A stretch of 64,000 nt of DNA, taken from assembly GCA_949130485.1 (NCBI GenBank), contig OX422189.1, positions 1,683,720 through 1,747,719 of the forward strand, written 5' to 3'. A program made the position numbers and the translations under genes. Source of the stretch: Agelas oroides. Lineage: Eukaryota > Porifera > Demospongiae > Agelasida > Agelasidae. A model generated the notes under the pieces. It made no database searches. It was not told the origin of the DNA and was given only the letters and a program-made list of their open reading frames with translations. Below, one piece after another: positions 22,651 to 37,800 of this stretch (position 1 is its first letter; each line of letters starts with the position of its first letter).

Positions 22651-22856
22651 GTAGGGCGCGGTTTCCGGTTTTGTAGTTTTCGTTTTCGCTATTAATTAAC
22701 GCTCCCACTCAGCCTGCAGCTTCGCGCTATCAAGTCTGGAGAAGCAATAAGAAAACAAGTGGCTACATGCACTAAGACGTAGAGGTCAGACGTAGCTACC
22801 ATTTTGGGGGGCTTGCTCTGCTTTTGCAAGTGTAAAATAATTGCTGAAAACCCGAC
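22651..22856 (+). promoter_or_regulatory. Putative promoter/5' leader of Death-domain gene 1
   Basis: The 14-mer GGGCGCGGTTTCCG at 22654-22667 and AACAAGTGGCT at 22754-22764 recur in the same order before the paralogue (46321-46334 and 46391-46401). Surrounding sequence differs between copies, so these short blocks look conserved. The block starts 22 bp after the transposon's right target duplication. Confidence 0.55.
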
Positions 22857-25800
22857 ATGGACCTGCAAGGTATGTTCACATGTTCCTTGCCCGTAGTGTG
22901 AGTGAACATTAATTTACATTCAGAAAGTGAATATCTCAATTCTCCTTACATGTTAATCCATTTTAACTACAGTCATAGATAGTAGAGTAGTAGGACTACT
23001 CTACTATCTATGGTTACATGCATGTAAGTGGATCAGGTATATGATCTTTGCTGTCTGTTATCCATAAGTATCGTCTTGGTGGCCTGAAACATGCATCAAA
23101 TGTGCAAGTGGTTCTGTGCCATTGTACAGCATGCAGCCAGCTGAGACCACCAAGATGCCCGTTTCTGTTCATGCTAATATAATAATATGCTGTCTCACAT
23201 CTGATTGAGGATGATGACATTGTTATCATGCAAGGATTGGCATTATTATCACAGATGATGATGATGCATTTGGATCTGCTGAAGTAGATGAACAGGTATT
23301 GCTACTATTGTCCAGTGTGTATTTGTCAATTTCAATTAGACAGCTCTTATTGTTGGCCTGATTGCATGCACTAGCAGATAGAAATGCATGATTAGTTCAA
23401 GAATTTAATTTGTCTGTCCATATAACTATTTGAGTTCGAATATCATGGTAAGAACGATATTTGTTCTTTACAACTTGCAAGAGGTAGGTAGAATGGAGAT
23501 AGAGGTAAATGGGGTGAGGTAAATGGGGTGTTGCTAAAGCAACAATATATTTACATGACCCAGATTTCAAAACGATGGCACTTGTTGTGAATGTGCTGGT
23601 CGTCCAACCATTTAGCTTGACTTGGCTCTTTACAGCAGCGGTACTATAAAGTATGCTGGATGGTATGTAAAGATAAGATCATTAATTTTCTCAGCAGGTA
23701 CACTGCATGCTGCCGAAAAACCTGCTTGGCCATCACATGCATGCCACTGCAAAAACAAAGTTGTTATTTTAGCTAAGTATTTGGTTACTACAGTTGCGTG
23801 ACTATCCTTACTGTGCAAATTTTATGAATGCATTGCTGGAAATGAATTCATGCAGTGGGAGCTGATACTTGAATCAACTTTACTACAAGCACATTTTTTG
23901 AATTAGCGTAGGAAGGACAGTGACGCAATTGTAGTAACCAAATAATTAGCTAAAACAACAATTTTGTTTTTACAGTGTGGATAATGGGACAACACACATG
24001 GCTAGCTACCATCCACCTTTTTTCAAGTTTCACATAATTTTCCTGTGCCTGCATCTATACTGATTGTGCTCAAATTGTGGTAATATGCTCCTTCCTACCA
24101 CTCAGTCCACTGTGTGCTCAAAATTGTGGTAATATGCACCTCCCTACCACTCAGTCCCACTGTGTGCGAGAGATAAAGTGTTGGGATGTACAGCATAAAT
24201 AGACAGTAATGTGTTCTGAACATTAGGGGCATCTGTTTTCTTCACGATGAGAGTATATAGGAGAACAGAGGAATGGGGGTGAACAAGCTGGATTTGTTTA
24301 TTGAGTAATTGCATGCACAGCAATAGTTGTTAGCTATGTCAATTACGAATGAAATAACACAGACGACAGTAAAGCATTCTTATCCATGACCCACCAGCCT
24401 CCCTTCATACCTCAGTAATAGAGGCATGCCTTTTAAGTTTACTCATTTGCTATGATAGAAACGAAAAGTTTAAAGTGCACACAGACCACCTATGTAGCAT
24501 GTGATCCACTAAGCTTCTCAACACCATCTGTTCAGCTTACTCTCAACGTAAAAAAGTTTATCCATTTACAAGTAACAAATAAGATTATTGGTCAAAAGGG
24601 AAGACACTTATCAAACCACTAAGTTACAAGTACAAGCATGGCTACTTTCAATACTGCAGCATTTTACATGTTGTATGGGGAGACCACATAATGAGGCCAC
24701 AGAAAATAGGCAGTATGCTATATACATGTTATCACAAGAGCTTGTTATGGCTACAGAAAACATCACAATAAGGATACGAAAAAACTTTCTGATTGGACGT
24801 TTACAGGCTGTAGAAGAGGTGCTATGAAACCGAGCTACAGAAATATTCTGTGATTGGCGTAGTAGTTTACAAGTTGTATGGGGAGACCACCTATTAAATT
24901 ACTACTGCCACAAATAGCTAGTTATAGCTAGCCTCGTTCCCAGGCCCCACCCAGCTTTCCATCACTTGCAGTATGGAAAAGCCCGTACTGTAAGCGATAG
25001 AAAGCTGGGCGGGGCCTGGGAACGAGGCTAAGTTAGAGCCACAAAAAAGTCCCAGATTGGTAGTTTGAGCTAGTATGACTAAATTTCCTGATTAGATGTT
25101 TACAGCCCTATGAAACCATTATTATTGAACTAGAGCTACAGAAATATTCTTGATTGGCAAGTGTAGTAGTTTACAAGTTGTATGGGGAGACCACCTATTA
25201 AATTATTATGGCCACAAATAGCTAGTATAGCTACAAAAAAATGATCGGCAGTTTGAGCCATGACCTGAATACGTAAAAGTGGTCAAAGTTCTTAAACACC
25301 TACCCAACCACATAACTGTATTCATGTGCAGAGCTGTGCATAATTTTCTATGTTGAGAGCTTTTCATGTTCATGTGCAGAACTTTTCATGTGAGATATTT
25401 TTCTGTTAGTCTCAGCAATGAAGTCAGATAACTAAGACAGAATTCTACCTCTAAGATATTGAGGGGGATTAACTGTTTGACTGGTAATTTTTTTGTTTTC
25501 AAGTCTACAACTTCAGGATCCAGCATGGACCCAGATAAACATCCAAGTGACCAGGAGGTTGAACAGGTGGCCACAAAGCAGGACACAGAAAACAAATCTG
25601 GTAAAGAGAAAAATCAATTATTATAGGAAAATCATCTTGTATTACAAAAGCTTTTGATAATTTCCCATAGCATTAATACTACAGTTAGCTACAGCTACCT
25701 ATTTATGCATGTATTATTTGTACTTGGTCAATCAGTTGAGGTCAATTTTTCAGGTATGCCAGGTGCTGCAGCTCCCCAACAAGCAACCCTATGTTGATAC

Positions 25801-28800
25801 AGTCCTGGAAACTTTCATTCTCTACCCATCTATCTCCTATTTAACTATAGAGGCAGGGTGGTATATTGGAAACTCTTTTAATTTTTTGGGCCAAGTGTAC
25901 GGAAAAAATTTTCAACCTATTTTCAGCCATCAGAAAGTGCTTTTGTTGAGTTCATCAACTTCATACACCTCACAGTATAGGCCCTATCTATACAACATAT
26001 GGGTATATAGCTAGTGCATATTACATGGTGACTGTCTCGTTGCCACCGTTCAGTTTTGATCACTTCCAGTATGCAAAAACTGGATGGTGGGAAGGCCTAG
26101 GAACGGGCTACGTATTACATACATTCTCTGGAAGGTTCCAGGGCTTTCCTCCACAAAATCACACTCGATCAGGGCTATGCTAGCACAGCACATGTTGCTT
26201 TACTCGACACCCCTCAAACGTCAGTGGTAACAGTCATAAACGACACTTTGGAAGGGATTGACACTGCTGCACAGTATATTATCAGTATATTCACAAAAGT
26301 TTATTCTTCTAACACCATTGATTTTTATTCTTCTAATTTTATCACCAGCTTCTTTTGTTGTTTCAGCTTTCAGAATTGATGAAATTGTCAGTGAGCTGCT
26401 GGGTGCGAACCTTCACCTCAGCATTCATGTACACCAAATCCCTGAGGAAACAGTAGATGGCAACACTGACATCAAGACCGAGAGCAAGCAAGAGGTTGGA
26501 AGCTGGATTGCCTTACAAGATAATGCTCCCACATGCTCCAAACTGCTTGAGCCTCTTGTTCAGTCTGGACTTGTGGTCATGGAAGACACTCAGAAACGTA
26601 AGTGTTAGATGAGTATTGCATACCAGCAAATAGAACTGCGGCAGTCCCAGGAATCAAACATTAATCCATCATGTATTTCATTTGCATCGCTGCATTCACA
26701 CACCAATCACTGGACTTTTAAAAATCAAGGGCAGACCTTATAGATGCTGAGTAGATGCATCAATATCTGACATGCTATGCATATGTATGAGCATTTCCCT
26801 TAACAGAAATTTAGTGGTATATCACTTTGAGCATAGCTGAAAAATGCATGATGATTTCAACCTGCTTTCATTTTTGAACAACATCTGCTTCATTTTTGGC
26901 CTCATTTCAACACCATTAAAAGTGATGTAATGTTAATTGAGCATACATGTATTTATGGGAACCTATACTGCAGCCGTTTTGTGATATCATAGCTTTCTGT
27001 TGATGTCAGGGGCATGTCTACATGCCGTTCTTAGACAGTAATGTTTTTCATACAGAGAGTTCTGAAGAAGAGATGAAAGTGAATGGTGGAATTTCCAGCA
27101 AAGAGAGCGATGATGAAGAGGAGCAGAAAGGTTAGGACAGTTGGTTCTTGGTCAGTTGCAATTATACCAACCTCCTTGCTGCCATGAGTACATGATTATA
27201 ATTTCCTTAAATGGTCATTGTACCATTATAGCAGCCAGGTGTCATTAGCCTTGTTTTCAGGCCGTCCCACATGGCCTGAGAACGAGGCTAAAGTGTCATT
27301 TTGTGTCCATAATGAAGTACTGTGCCAAGAGAGAGAGAGTATGTTTATAAATTTGGCCAAAGAGCAGCAAAAATCCTTTCAATATATTTCAGCATACCTC
27401 CTACACTCAGATCATGTTCCATGGATGTTTGCATGTGTGTGCATGATATGTCATCAAGTTTAAGGGACACTTCCAAATGAACATCTTGAGTACAAAATCA
27501 CTTTAGTCTCTTCTTTCAGAACACTACTTAATCAGCATTTCTGGAAGCAGTTGGCATTGCTTTGATCTTGCACATCTGCATGTATCGCCGGTACCAAATG
27601 CTTCTGAAATAGGAGACTTAACTAAGGAAGAAGCTCCTCTGTGGACTTTCAAGAACACCTGTTTGAATGCATTCTATGGACTTCTGATAATGTGCAATGC
27701 ATGATGCAATGGTGTGAGAATTATCTAAAAATATGGTAAGTGTTTTTACAGTGACAATTAATTTGCTATCTGGGCACATTCTGACATGAAATGATGTATC
27801 ATTGGGGCGAGCCTGAGCGAGCCCCACACTAGTGGGACTGCATTGCAGAAGTGTGTGTATCTATCTATGCCTGCTTGCGGCCATATACCGTAAATTGCGC
27901 ATTTAAATATTTCCCGAAAATTGAACGTCCTCGGCCTCATGCACCAGAGGAGGTCGGACATGGTTGAACTTTACTAATTAAATGGCTGAGGTCACACTAA
28001 TTGATTTTTCGTATCTCAACAGACTAGCTCTCTTGACTTTCACTGAGGTGGGCCCCAGTTTTCAAATCAGGATTCAAGGCTGGATCCAGTCATAGAAAAA
28101 GCTAAAAAAACTTTCTGCCTTGCAACATCAATTAGTGTGACCTCAGTTGTTTTAATTAGCAAAGGTCAACCATGTCCGACCTCCTCTGCTCATGCACAAT
28201 GCTGCCAGAGTGCAGCGTCGGCAACCGTAGTGGAGACGGCTCAAGTTGAAGCACACACGGCACCTTACTTCTTGTTTGTCACAGCAGCTACGGACTGACC
28301 AGCATCAACGGCAGGCTGCTCGCAGACCGTACAAAATGACACACCGGTACCGTTGAGATCGCTTCAGGTAAGGGTCGTGCATAAACGGCACTCATAAATG
28401 CTAGCGATTCAGCTCATGATTTCAGCGTGAAGCTTATAGTCTATTCATGTGTAGCCATAGTAGCTGCTTGCTCAGGCTCGCCCCCACCATTTTCTAGTAG
28501 TAGGTGCCGTTTAATGAAGTACCAAGTGTACTGTGCCATCACAAGCAATTACTGGTAGTACATACTTTTGTAAAAGAGCTGCAAAGATGTTTTCAATCTA
28601 TTTACTATTTTGGCACACCATTTATTGTTCACAAACATGGCCAGGTGTACATTTTAGATCAATTTTAATGCTTGTATTTTGGATACAAAACACAGCACTA
28701 CATTGGCGTGTGAATGGGGTGCTTATGTCAAAACACTGAAAGATAAACTTGTGAAATTGCAAATCGAACTGTTATGATTTTGTAGTGAGAAAAATAGCTA

Positions 28801-31800
28801 AAACCAGAAACAAGCCTTGAGAAAGAATAGAAGAGTGTGCAAAACAACATTTGCCTCAAGTCAGTGTAGTGTATTAGAGCCTGTCACTCATATGGCATGT
28901 ATTATGAACTATACTTGTGTACTCCCAAATTGAAACTGAAAGAGGAACAGCAACACGTGTTATTCATGTGGCTAACAGGCTTCCAGATGTGCTACAATAG
29001 ATTGTAATCTTTGTTTGTTTTGTAACAACTAGTTAGCTGACTGCATGCAAGTAGGTAGCATTTAGAATGTGTAATGAGAGAACAGGTTAATGAGACAACA
29101 ATACATAGGTGATGGGCACATGGTCTGAGGGCCATGGCCATCCGTGTCCCACAGCATGCTTCTTTCATCACATCAGCTGCCCTCTAATGCTTTCCTGCTT
29201 CTTTGAGGGTTCATATCACTGTTATCGTCTTGCTTTGCTTGGTTTACGTATGTTGCCTTCTTTGATGCATTTGTGTATCATACGAGTCATATGTTTGACG
29301 AACCTTGTTCCAAGACTTCACAGCTTAGCATTGGTTGCTTGTTCTCAAACCCTTATGATACCATCCAGGAATAAAGTTATGTTGCGGTGTTAGTATAATT
29401 ACCACTTCGGTTACTGTTGATTTCACCTTGCTTCGTGAGCATGAAGCATAAGCATGAAGCAACAATGCTCTGCATGCAAGTACTAGCAAGTACACACTTG
29501 TACTTGTACAAGTACATGCACGCTGACACACTCATCACACACTATTAATTTGAAGTGGGGTAAAATTTAACCACATTTTTGTTTAGTCTAACACATTATT
29601 GGAAGTTTAATACCAAAGTAACCAAACAGGTTTTCTTGAATCAGCCTCTTCTTTCAGAAGATCCATTTGGTTGTAAACATTTACACATGATCAACCTCAT
29701 ATTCCAGTTTTCTACTACTAATTGTACTGGTGTACGTACTAGTTGAGCTGTAGAAAGGAGATTTGGTTACATTCCTGGAATTTTTACCATAACAAAACAA
29801 TCCTACAGGACCAGATGTGCTAAACGGCGAACCTCTTTCACAAATGCTGATTTGTTTTATTGGGGCAAGCCTGATCGAGCTCCACACTAATGTGGCCTAT
29901 AGGAAAACATGATCTGACTAACAGACTGACCGACCGTTTCATCCCAGTTGTGTGTGCCAAACATGTAACAGACAATACAATGTGTAAACAAGCCAAGCTG
30001 TTCACAGAATGCAGACTGGCATAGTGGCAGAGTTTGTTCCTCAAGCACACAGATAAGCCAGTCTGCTTAAAGGGTCAGCATGAATTTTTTCCTGCTATAC
30101 AGCTTTTAGTTACGTGCACAACTTGCCATTGTGTCAATTGAATATGAAGTGCGTAGGTGCTATCAGCACACATGGCAACTAAGCTGCCTCAAGAAAGGAC
30201 AATTAATGAGACAAACAAGCTAGCTAGGCTGTGTGCTCTCAGACAGCAGAGATTTCCATCCTAGCTTTGCCGACATGTGTCATAGCTTCATGTGTGGGTG
30301 CATACTCTGAGTAAGAACTTCCTTCGCTACTATATAATCTGTGGGATCAGTACTGCATTTTGCTCAAACTCACCCCACGATGATCAATCACCTGTTTACT
30401 AGATACACACAGTGTTGAATGAGTTTCCCTCCTCCCTAGAGTTGCTTTTGAAGGACTTCATCAATGAGCTACAGGAGGTGATTGATTGGTTCTACCTGGG
30501 GATGTGCCTGGATGTTCCCATACCAACCCTGCTGACGATAAAGAGGGACCTCAGGAATACAGATGAGTGCAGAACAAGGATGCTAGAAGCATGGATGAAC
30601 CAAGAAGAAGAGCCAACATGGTCAAAAATAGTTGCTGCACTCCGCGAAATGAAGAAAACAGCTCTGGCTGAGCAAATTGGCTCTAAATTTGGTGGGTTGA
30701 TACTTAAAAAAGCAGTCTGACTTCATTGCATTAACTATGTACTATAGTCCTGTTGTCAGCCATGAAACAACTTGTACAACACAAACAGCCCTAGCACTGT
30801 CGTCAGAAAGTATTCACACATGTGTGTGTGTGCCGCGTATACTAGCTGCGGCTATACTATTTGAAGGTGGCATTTATTTTGCTTAGAGCTTCCGATTGTG
30901 CAACTACTATTCAAGGGCAGAGACTATTTGAGGGTGGCGTCTATTTGAAGAAATACAGTATATAATTGAAGTGTTGGTGTAAATGGTTGGTGAAAAATTG
31001 GAGCTAGAGGGCCCTCAGAAATGCTTTAGTTGTACTTGGAAAGAAATGTTTTTAGGGAAAAAACAACAGTTGAGTTCAATGTGTGCAAATAGCTTGTGAG
31101 GAAACGGTAGCTTCGTTCCCACCCAGCTTCTCATATTGCTTGTAGTATGGAAAGCAGGAGAGGGCCTAACGATATTTCATCATGTGAGTGACATTAGTGT
31201 GGAAAGAATGGTAAAAATGGTACCATTGAGACAACAGCAATAGTATCATTTTGTGAAAGTTGAACTGCATTGTTGTGTGATAAATTATGACTGAGCGCCA
31301 ATTATCTATGTGCAGTGCATGTCTTATACATTAATCACAGCTGTGTTTGGAGTCTACTTGGCTGTCAATTGTCTTTATTTCTAGAACATCATATAAATAC
31401 ATTTTTACTTCATAAGTGTCAGTCACAATTTTAAGAGATACAGTCCTCGAATCTCAGTTGCTGTGAACTCTAGTCACAGTTATTTGCCTACTGTCAGTGC
31501 ATGTAGCATTATAGTGTCTGAAATTCCTGAAAACAGTACAATTTTGTTTACTGGTTTGATTGTGTAAGCAGTATAGTTAGCTGAGATGATAATTATAAGG
31601 TGGAATGTCTCTATACCAGATGTGGCGAGTGCTCCAGAACCAGAGACTGAAGTGAAGGTGAGTATTTTATGACCTCCATTATGATTACTGCATTCAAGTT
31701 GTGAGATATGGAAGAGTGGTTTTCAGCTTAAGTTGTGAATGACATAATGAAAGGAAAAACAAAAAACAAATGAAGGACATAATTGCTAGGCCAGAAGAAG

Positions 31801-34800
31801 CAATGAACATCACGTCTGGGCGTGTATACTTGATATTGCATGGTCCACCTACCAATAAGCCTGTGAATGTGATCAGTGAAATTATTGATGGTTGCTTTGT
31901 TAAGTTACTCAGAAACAGTACTGTTAAAACTTTGTGCTTTCAACAAAGAGTCAGTCACATGATGCAAGTCATTGCGTTCATTAAATGTAGTATACACTGC
32001 AATAACTACTTGGTTAAAGTAACCTCACACAGTGGTTACTCCAGTTTCAGGGTTAATTGAACTTGTGAGATATACTATGAAGAGAATTTAAACACTGTAA
32101 AATCACCATCCATCATCCCCTCACAATTCAATTAAGAAGCAAAAAGCTAGCACAGACACTTGTCTACTACTTCTTATGGTCAACCTGCTGGCTATATTAT
32201 CCAGTTCCATAACTATCCATCATCCCCCTTACAATTCCACCAGGCTTTATTAAGGTTACGGGTATATTTCATGAATAAAATTAGTATGTTACAAACTTGC
32301 CTGTATAACATTTCCTACCAAAAGCTACTGGATTTTTACAACAACCCGTCACTACAGAGGGCATTCAGCTATAGTTCAGCATAACACTAACTTCGCTACA
32401 GTACACAGTCAAGTGACAGTAGGTGGCTGCTCGGTGGAGTACGAGTACAAACTTCTATGTCAGTTTACTACGACGGTAGCAGGATGACTTCAACAGAGCC
32501 AGAGCAACTCACTGCAGGGCTACACGAAGCGTTTTTGCTCACATCTCGGAATAGAACAGAGCAGCAGTGGCTGAAAGGCTACTGGATACTCGAAAAACTG
32601 GTACCCAGTAACTTCGCAAACAAACTACGGCAAACTGGAAACATTTTTTCCTCAAAAACGCTTTGTGTGGCCCTGCAGCGATGTCGTACAAATAGATAAA
32701 ACACTGGTATACAGCATTCTGTGCGCAACAACGCTAGTGAACTGACGTAGAAGTTTGTACTCGTACTCCACCGAGCAGCCACCTACTGTCACTCGACTGT
32801 GTACTGTAGCGAAGTTAGTGTTATGCTGAACTATAGCTGAATGCCCTCTGTAGTGACTGGTTGTTGTAAATATCCAGTAGCTTTTTTGTAGGAAATGTTA
32901 TACGGGCAAGTTTGTAACATACTAATTTTATTCATGATCTTGTTACTCTTGTACCCGTAACCTTAATAAACAAAGAGTTACCACAGCTCTTTGCGCAAGC
33001 ATCTGTCGTAGCTCTTTGCAAGCTAATGGAAGTGTGAGGGGGATGGTGGATGGTGATATGTTTGTGAATTCTCTTCATAGTATACTCACCAGTTCAGTGA
33101 ACCCTGAAACTGGAGTAACACCACTCAGAGGTTATTTTAACTGAGTAGTTTTTGCAGTGAGCTAACTATATAGACTGGGAGACACCACTGTAATGAATAT
33201 GGCCAATGAAGAGGTTATGATGATTGTCTCATGCAGTGTACTACTTTGTACATACACTCGGCCAGCACAGTTACTTGTACAGACAGAATGCTTTGTTAGA
33301 GCAATAGAGTAGATACAAAAACACTTGGGTTACTTCAACCACATTTTTAGGTTGTCTCAGTTGCATCAGTATGACCAAGGAGGTTTTCTTGAAGGTTCAT
33401 TGAGGAGCTTTTTTATTAGTTACATTAGCTCGCCTCTTTTTTCAGAAGACCTATTTCGCTACATTCCTGGTATTACTACCACAACCATGCAACCAAGGAA
33501 CTCCTCCACAGGGGCAGATGTGTAGGATCAATGAAAGAAACAACAAACCTCACCAGAAATGCTGATTTATAGGCTTTCTGAAAGGAGGCACTAATTTAAC
33601 TAAAGAGGGAAGCTTCTCAACTAAACTCTTTCAAATTGTAAGCATTCCTTGAACTTTACATGTCATGCACACAAAAGGAATGCAACTGAGGTGACCAAAA
33701 TATGGTTGAAGTAACCTAAACCTTTTTACAGTGTATACCAGCTAGTGTCGCTGAAGTGTAAGTCTTTTCCCTTAGACTACCAGCTAGTAAAACTGTGTTT
33801 ATAGTGAGTCTATCCCAGTCCGGAAACAGAATTCCATACACTGTAAAAACATTTGGGTTACTTCAACCATATTTTGGTCATCTCAGTTGCATGCCTGTTG
33901 TGTAAGTGAAACATTAGCTATGAACGTCATCAAGGGATGCTTACAATTTGAATCAAAGTGTAGTTGAGAAGCTTCTCCCTTTGGTTAGATTAGGATCATC
34001 TTGCAGAAAGCCTATAAATCAGCATTTCTGGTAAGGTTTGGTGTTTCTTAGATCCTACACATCCGCCCCTGGAGGAGTTCCTTGGTTGCATGGTTATCCA
34101 GGAATGTAGCCAAATAGCTAGGCTTTCTGCAAGAAGATCCTAAGTTAACAAAAAGGAGAAGTGTCTCAACTACACTTAAGCTTTCAATCAATTGGAAGCA
34201 TCCCTTGAAGTTTGTAATGTGTCACGTACACAACAGGCATGCAACTGAGATGACCATAATATGGTTGAAGTAACCCAAATGTTTTTACAGTGTACTGACC
34301 AGCAGTTTACGGGCGTAGTGAAGCAGTTTATAAACTCTTGTACTGTCCATCCTCTGTGTCTACTGAATGAGAACACATTAGTTCTGTCCATACTAGTGGT
34401 AGGTTCAAAGATGATTGTATGTACTATGGCCATTGAAAGATGCTAGTAACTAAGATTCTTATTTTTTCCTAGCCCGGTGGCAGATCGGTGGTACCCTTAA
34501 ACATGACCTACATTGACAGCAGTCAGGATTTGCCCGGGGGTATGTATAAATCAATGTGCCAGATACCGCATGCTTATTAATCAGCATTGCCAGAAGATGG
34601 TCAGGCTATATAATATATTCACACATGGAAACTTTTTTAGACCTACTTTAAGCAGTCAGGAAACACTCTTGTCAAACTGCAGCTTCAATCAGGTGGCTAC
34701 AATCAACTATAGTAGCTACTTCAAACCTGAAGGCCAGTTCCTGTGCACTCTTTTACACAACTACAATCGTATTCAAATTACCTATGTATTTCTGGTTTAC

Positions 34801-37800
34801 TATGACATTCACTGGAAACAAACGCACAGAATGGAGGTCGATCCTGAATCTCACATGCTTTTATCTTATCTTGCTACACAAAACACATGTGTACTTACCA
34901 TAGTTGTAAGTGTATGCAGTAGTTGCATGTTCCTTGGCAACTTTGTTGCTCATAGCTGGTTCATGCTACGACCCTACTGACATTGCTGTCTAATTTTTAG
35001 TTGCTATAATATTATTTGTACTTTTGTAATGCAGATTTACTAAAGGCTTTGAGGGAGGTGAAAGCATGGTATAAGCTTGGCTTGTGCTTGGGTGTCCCTG
35101 TGGAGGTACTGCAGGAGATAAAGAAGAAGCACATAAGTCCAAAGAAGCGTGCAAGGAAAATAGTCACGGCCTGGATGGAGAAGGAGATCACTTCATGGGA
35201 TAAATTGGTCCGGGCTCTGGATGACACTGGAGCTACTAGTTTGGCCTGCAGAGTTGCTAACCGATATGGTAAGCTATTGAACGGTGGTTAAAGGGTTAAC
35301 CTCTTCACTGCTGTATTAGGTTACAGTGATGGCTTATGTGATCAGAAAACTGACATCTGATGTAATAACTTAATCCATCAAGCTACTCACCCTCTCACTT
35401 TTCTGGAAAGTGAGAGATTTTCTAGCTCTAATAACTAAGCTCTTTATTGCAGGTGTTCGAATTGTACACAAACCTGGCGAAGGGGTTCCATCTGTTGAAG
35501 GGCTCTCTGACCCAACATGGGAGGTATGTTTAGGATGATTGATATAACAGCAAGAAAGGCTCGTAAAAAGATAACTGACTCAAATTAAAGTCACCAACAA
35601 AATTGCATAAAGCTTCAATGAGTACAAATGCTTACCCAGGAAAATGTCTGCTCAAGACATTATAAACATCAGTTATGCATTCATTACTGATATATATTTT
35701 ACTGAAAACTTGACTAGTCACTGCAAGGGTTGTTTTAATATTCAGAGTAGGGTAGAGTGAAATGCCGGGCATAGTGGAGTGGGCCTGAGCTAGTGCAGTT
35801 GCAAAACATGAAGTATAGTGAGCCAACTAGTCTACTATGCTGACTAAAGCTAGAGGAAATCCTCTACTGCCCTCTGTTGTGACTCCTTTGCTTAAGGAAC
35901 AGTTAGAAAAAGTCCTCTATGTAAGTAACTCAGATGGTGTGGCTAATGTAACTGTCTGCACTCAGATGACGTGGCCTCAAGTTCTTGAGTTTTTGGACTT
36001 CACCTTTGAAAGTACATGCATCACTCAACATGCATACAGTCCTCTTTCACAATCAACAGCCATTGACGTAATGCCTGTGACTTGTGAAAATGTATTTGTT
36101 CAGATATTGCATTTGTTTGTTTTTGTCTGCATAAACTGAGTTGTGATCTGTCCCAGCAACAAACAAGTGAGCATGCCCACACTCAAGCAGCAGTCTCATG
36201 CTGTGGGACCCACTCAGGCTTGCCCCAGTAATAATATCTAATGCACTCTTCTACACACCTACAAATACAACTGCAAGAGACACATACCTGCATGGACATA
36301 CGTATATCATAAAGAAGTACACCCAGCTCACTTTGTTTTATCTTTCATACACATACAGTCTGTAAAAGCCAACCCAGAGGAGCAGACTGTGTTTTTCCAC
36401 AAAGAAAGTGACGGACGCAACTGCCTTGTGTGTAAGATCATGAATTATGTATACTGACAAAGAACAGAAAACCACTGTCTCTCTTAACAATGTTTATGAA
36501 ACCAAACTGAGTGCAAATTTTCCCATCTCATATTTAGGGGATTTCAGCATACCAGAAGTCGAGGAAGTTGAAGAAGTTGAAGAAGTTGAAGAAGTTGATG
36601 TTCCAGGTGTTCCAGATGCTGAAGAGGAGCAAGGTGAAAGCTACACGCAATAGAATGGCCAATGCCATTTCCCTAAGCATACCATTTATGCTGTCATGGT
36701 AATGACATTTTGTGCCTATTAAAATCTGGCTAATGATGTAGTTCCAAGAAGAAAGTGAGAAATAAATACACAAGGAATAATCTGGGATTCAACCTCAAGA
36801 CCTTGTGAACACTTGTCAGATGCTCTCACCACTAAGGCACTTGGGTCTCTGGCAGAGGAGTGGAAGACAAGCTACGTACATAAGCAGCATTGCCTAGAGG
36901 CCTCAGCCGAATTCCAACCGATTCTCACTCTCGAGTGCGGACTAAACTGGAACAGGATGAAATAAGCAATCTTTAAGGCCCAGTTAAATCAGTTGAAATT
37001 TGGCTGAGGCTTCTAGGCAATCTTACTTATGTGACTTGTCTTCCGCTCCTCTGCCCAGGGGCCCAAGTGGCATAGCAGTGAGAGTGTCTGACTAGTATTC
37101 AGGTCTTGAGTTGGAATCCAGGCTGAAACCAGGATTTTTTTTTGTATGTGTGTGTGTATATATTTCTCACCTCTCAGAACATCATCATTATACATGAGTG
37201 CCTACTGTCACCTATACTAAGTAACACCAGGCCTATACAAGGTGTTCTGTACATGTGCAGCCACATTTGAGGAGGCATGCATGTAACTCGTACATGTATA
37301 AACGTTACAGCAAACCTGAAGGACTTGGTCTGTGAGCTGCAAGAAGTGACAGACTGGTTCCATCTTGGAATATGTCTGGGGATTCTCTTGGCAAAGCTAC
37401 AGTCCATAAAACGAGACTACCGACACATTGATGAGCGCAGAAGGGAGGTATTGCTGGCATGGAGAGACAACGAAAAGCCGACTTGGTCCAAGTTGGTCGG
37501 TGCACTTGTGGATATGAGAAATCTGTCACTGGCATATCAGATTGCCGGAAAATATGGTAATAAATAAATATACAAACCATTTGCATACTTTGGAGGGACT
37601 GAGTATGGGAAATGCTGCAGTCCAGCTAGTATCCTTCCTATCTTTCCAAACCCATATATTCATACTACATGTTGGGAGGCTCATGACTCCCTGCCCCCCC
37701 TCCCAGCCTTGTACCCAGCCTGTTAAGAAATAAAAATGGCCTGGCAACTTGCGCGGGTTCAAACTATTTACTTGTACTGCCCTAGAGTTGGGAAATGGCC

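Noticed and set aside
24064-25290. CRISPR-like repeats
   Set aside because: Units are degenerate with irregular spacing and the DNA is eukaryotic; intronic tandem repeats.
32457-32699. 80-codon open frame
   Set aside because: Sits in the loop of a foldback element; no family resemblance.
36827-37119. Possible tRNA genes
   Set aside because: Box A and box B are present, but the arms do not fold into a clear cloverleaf; tRNA-derived SINEs explain them better.
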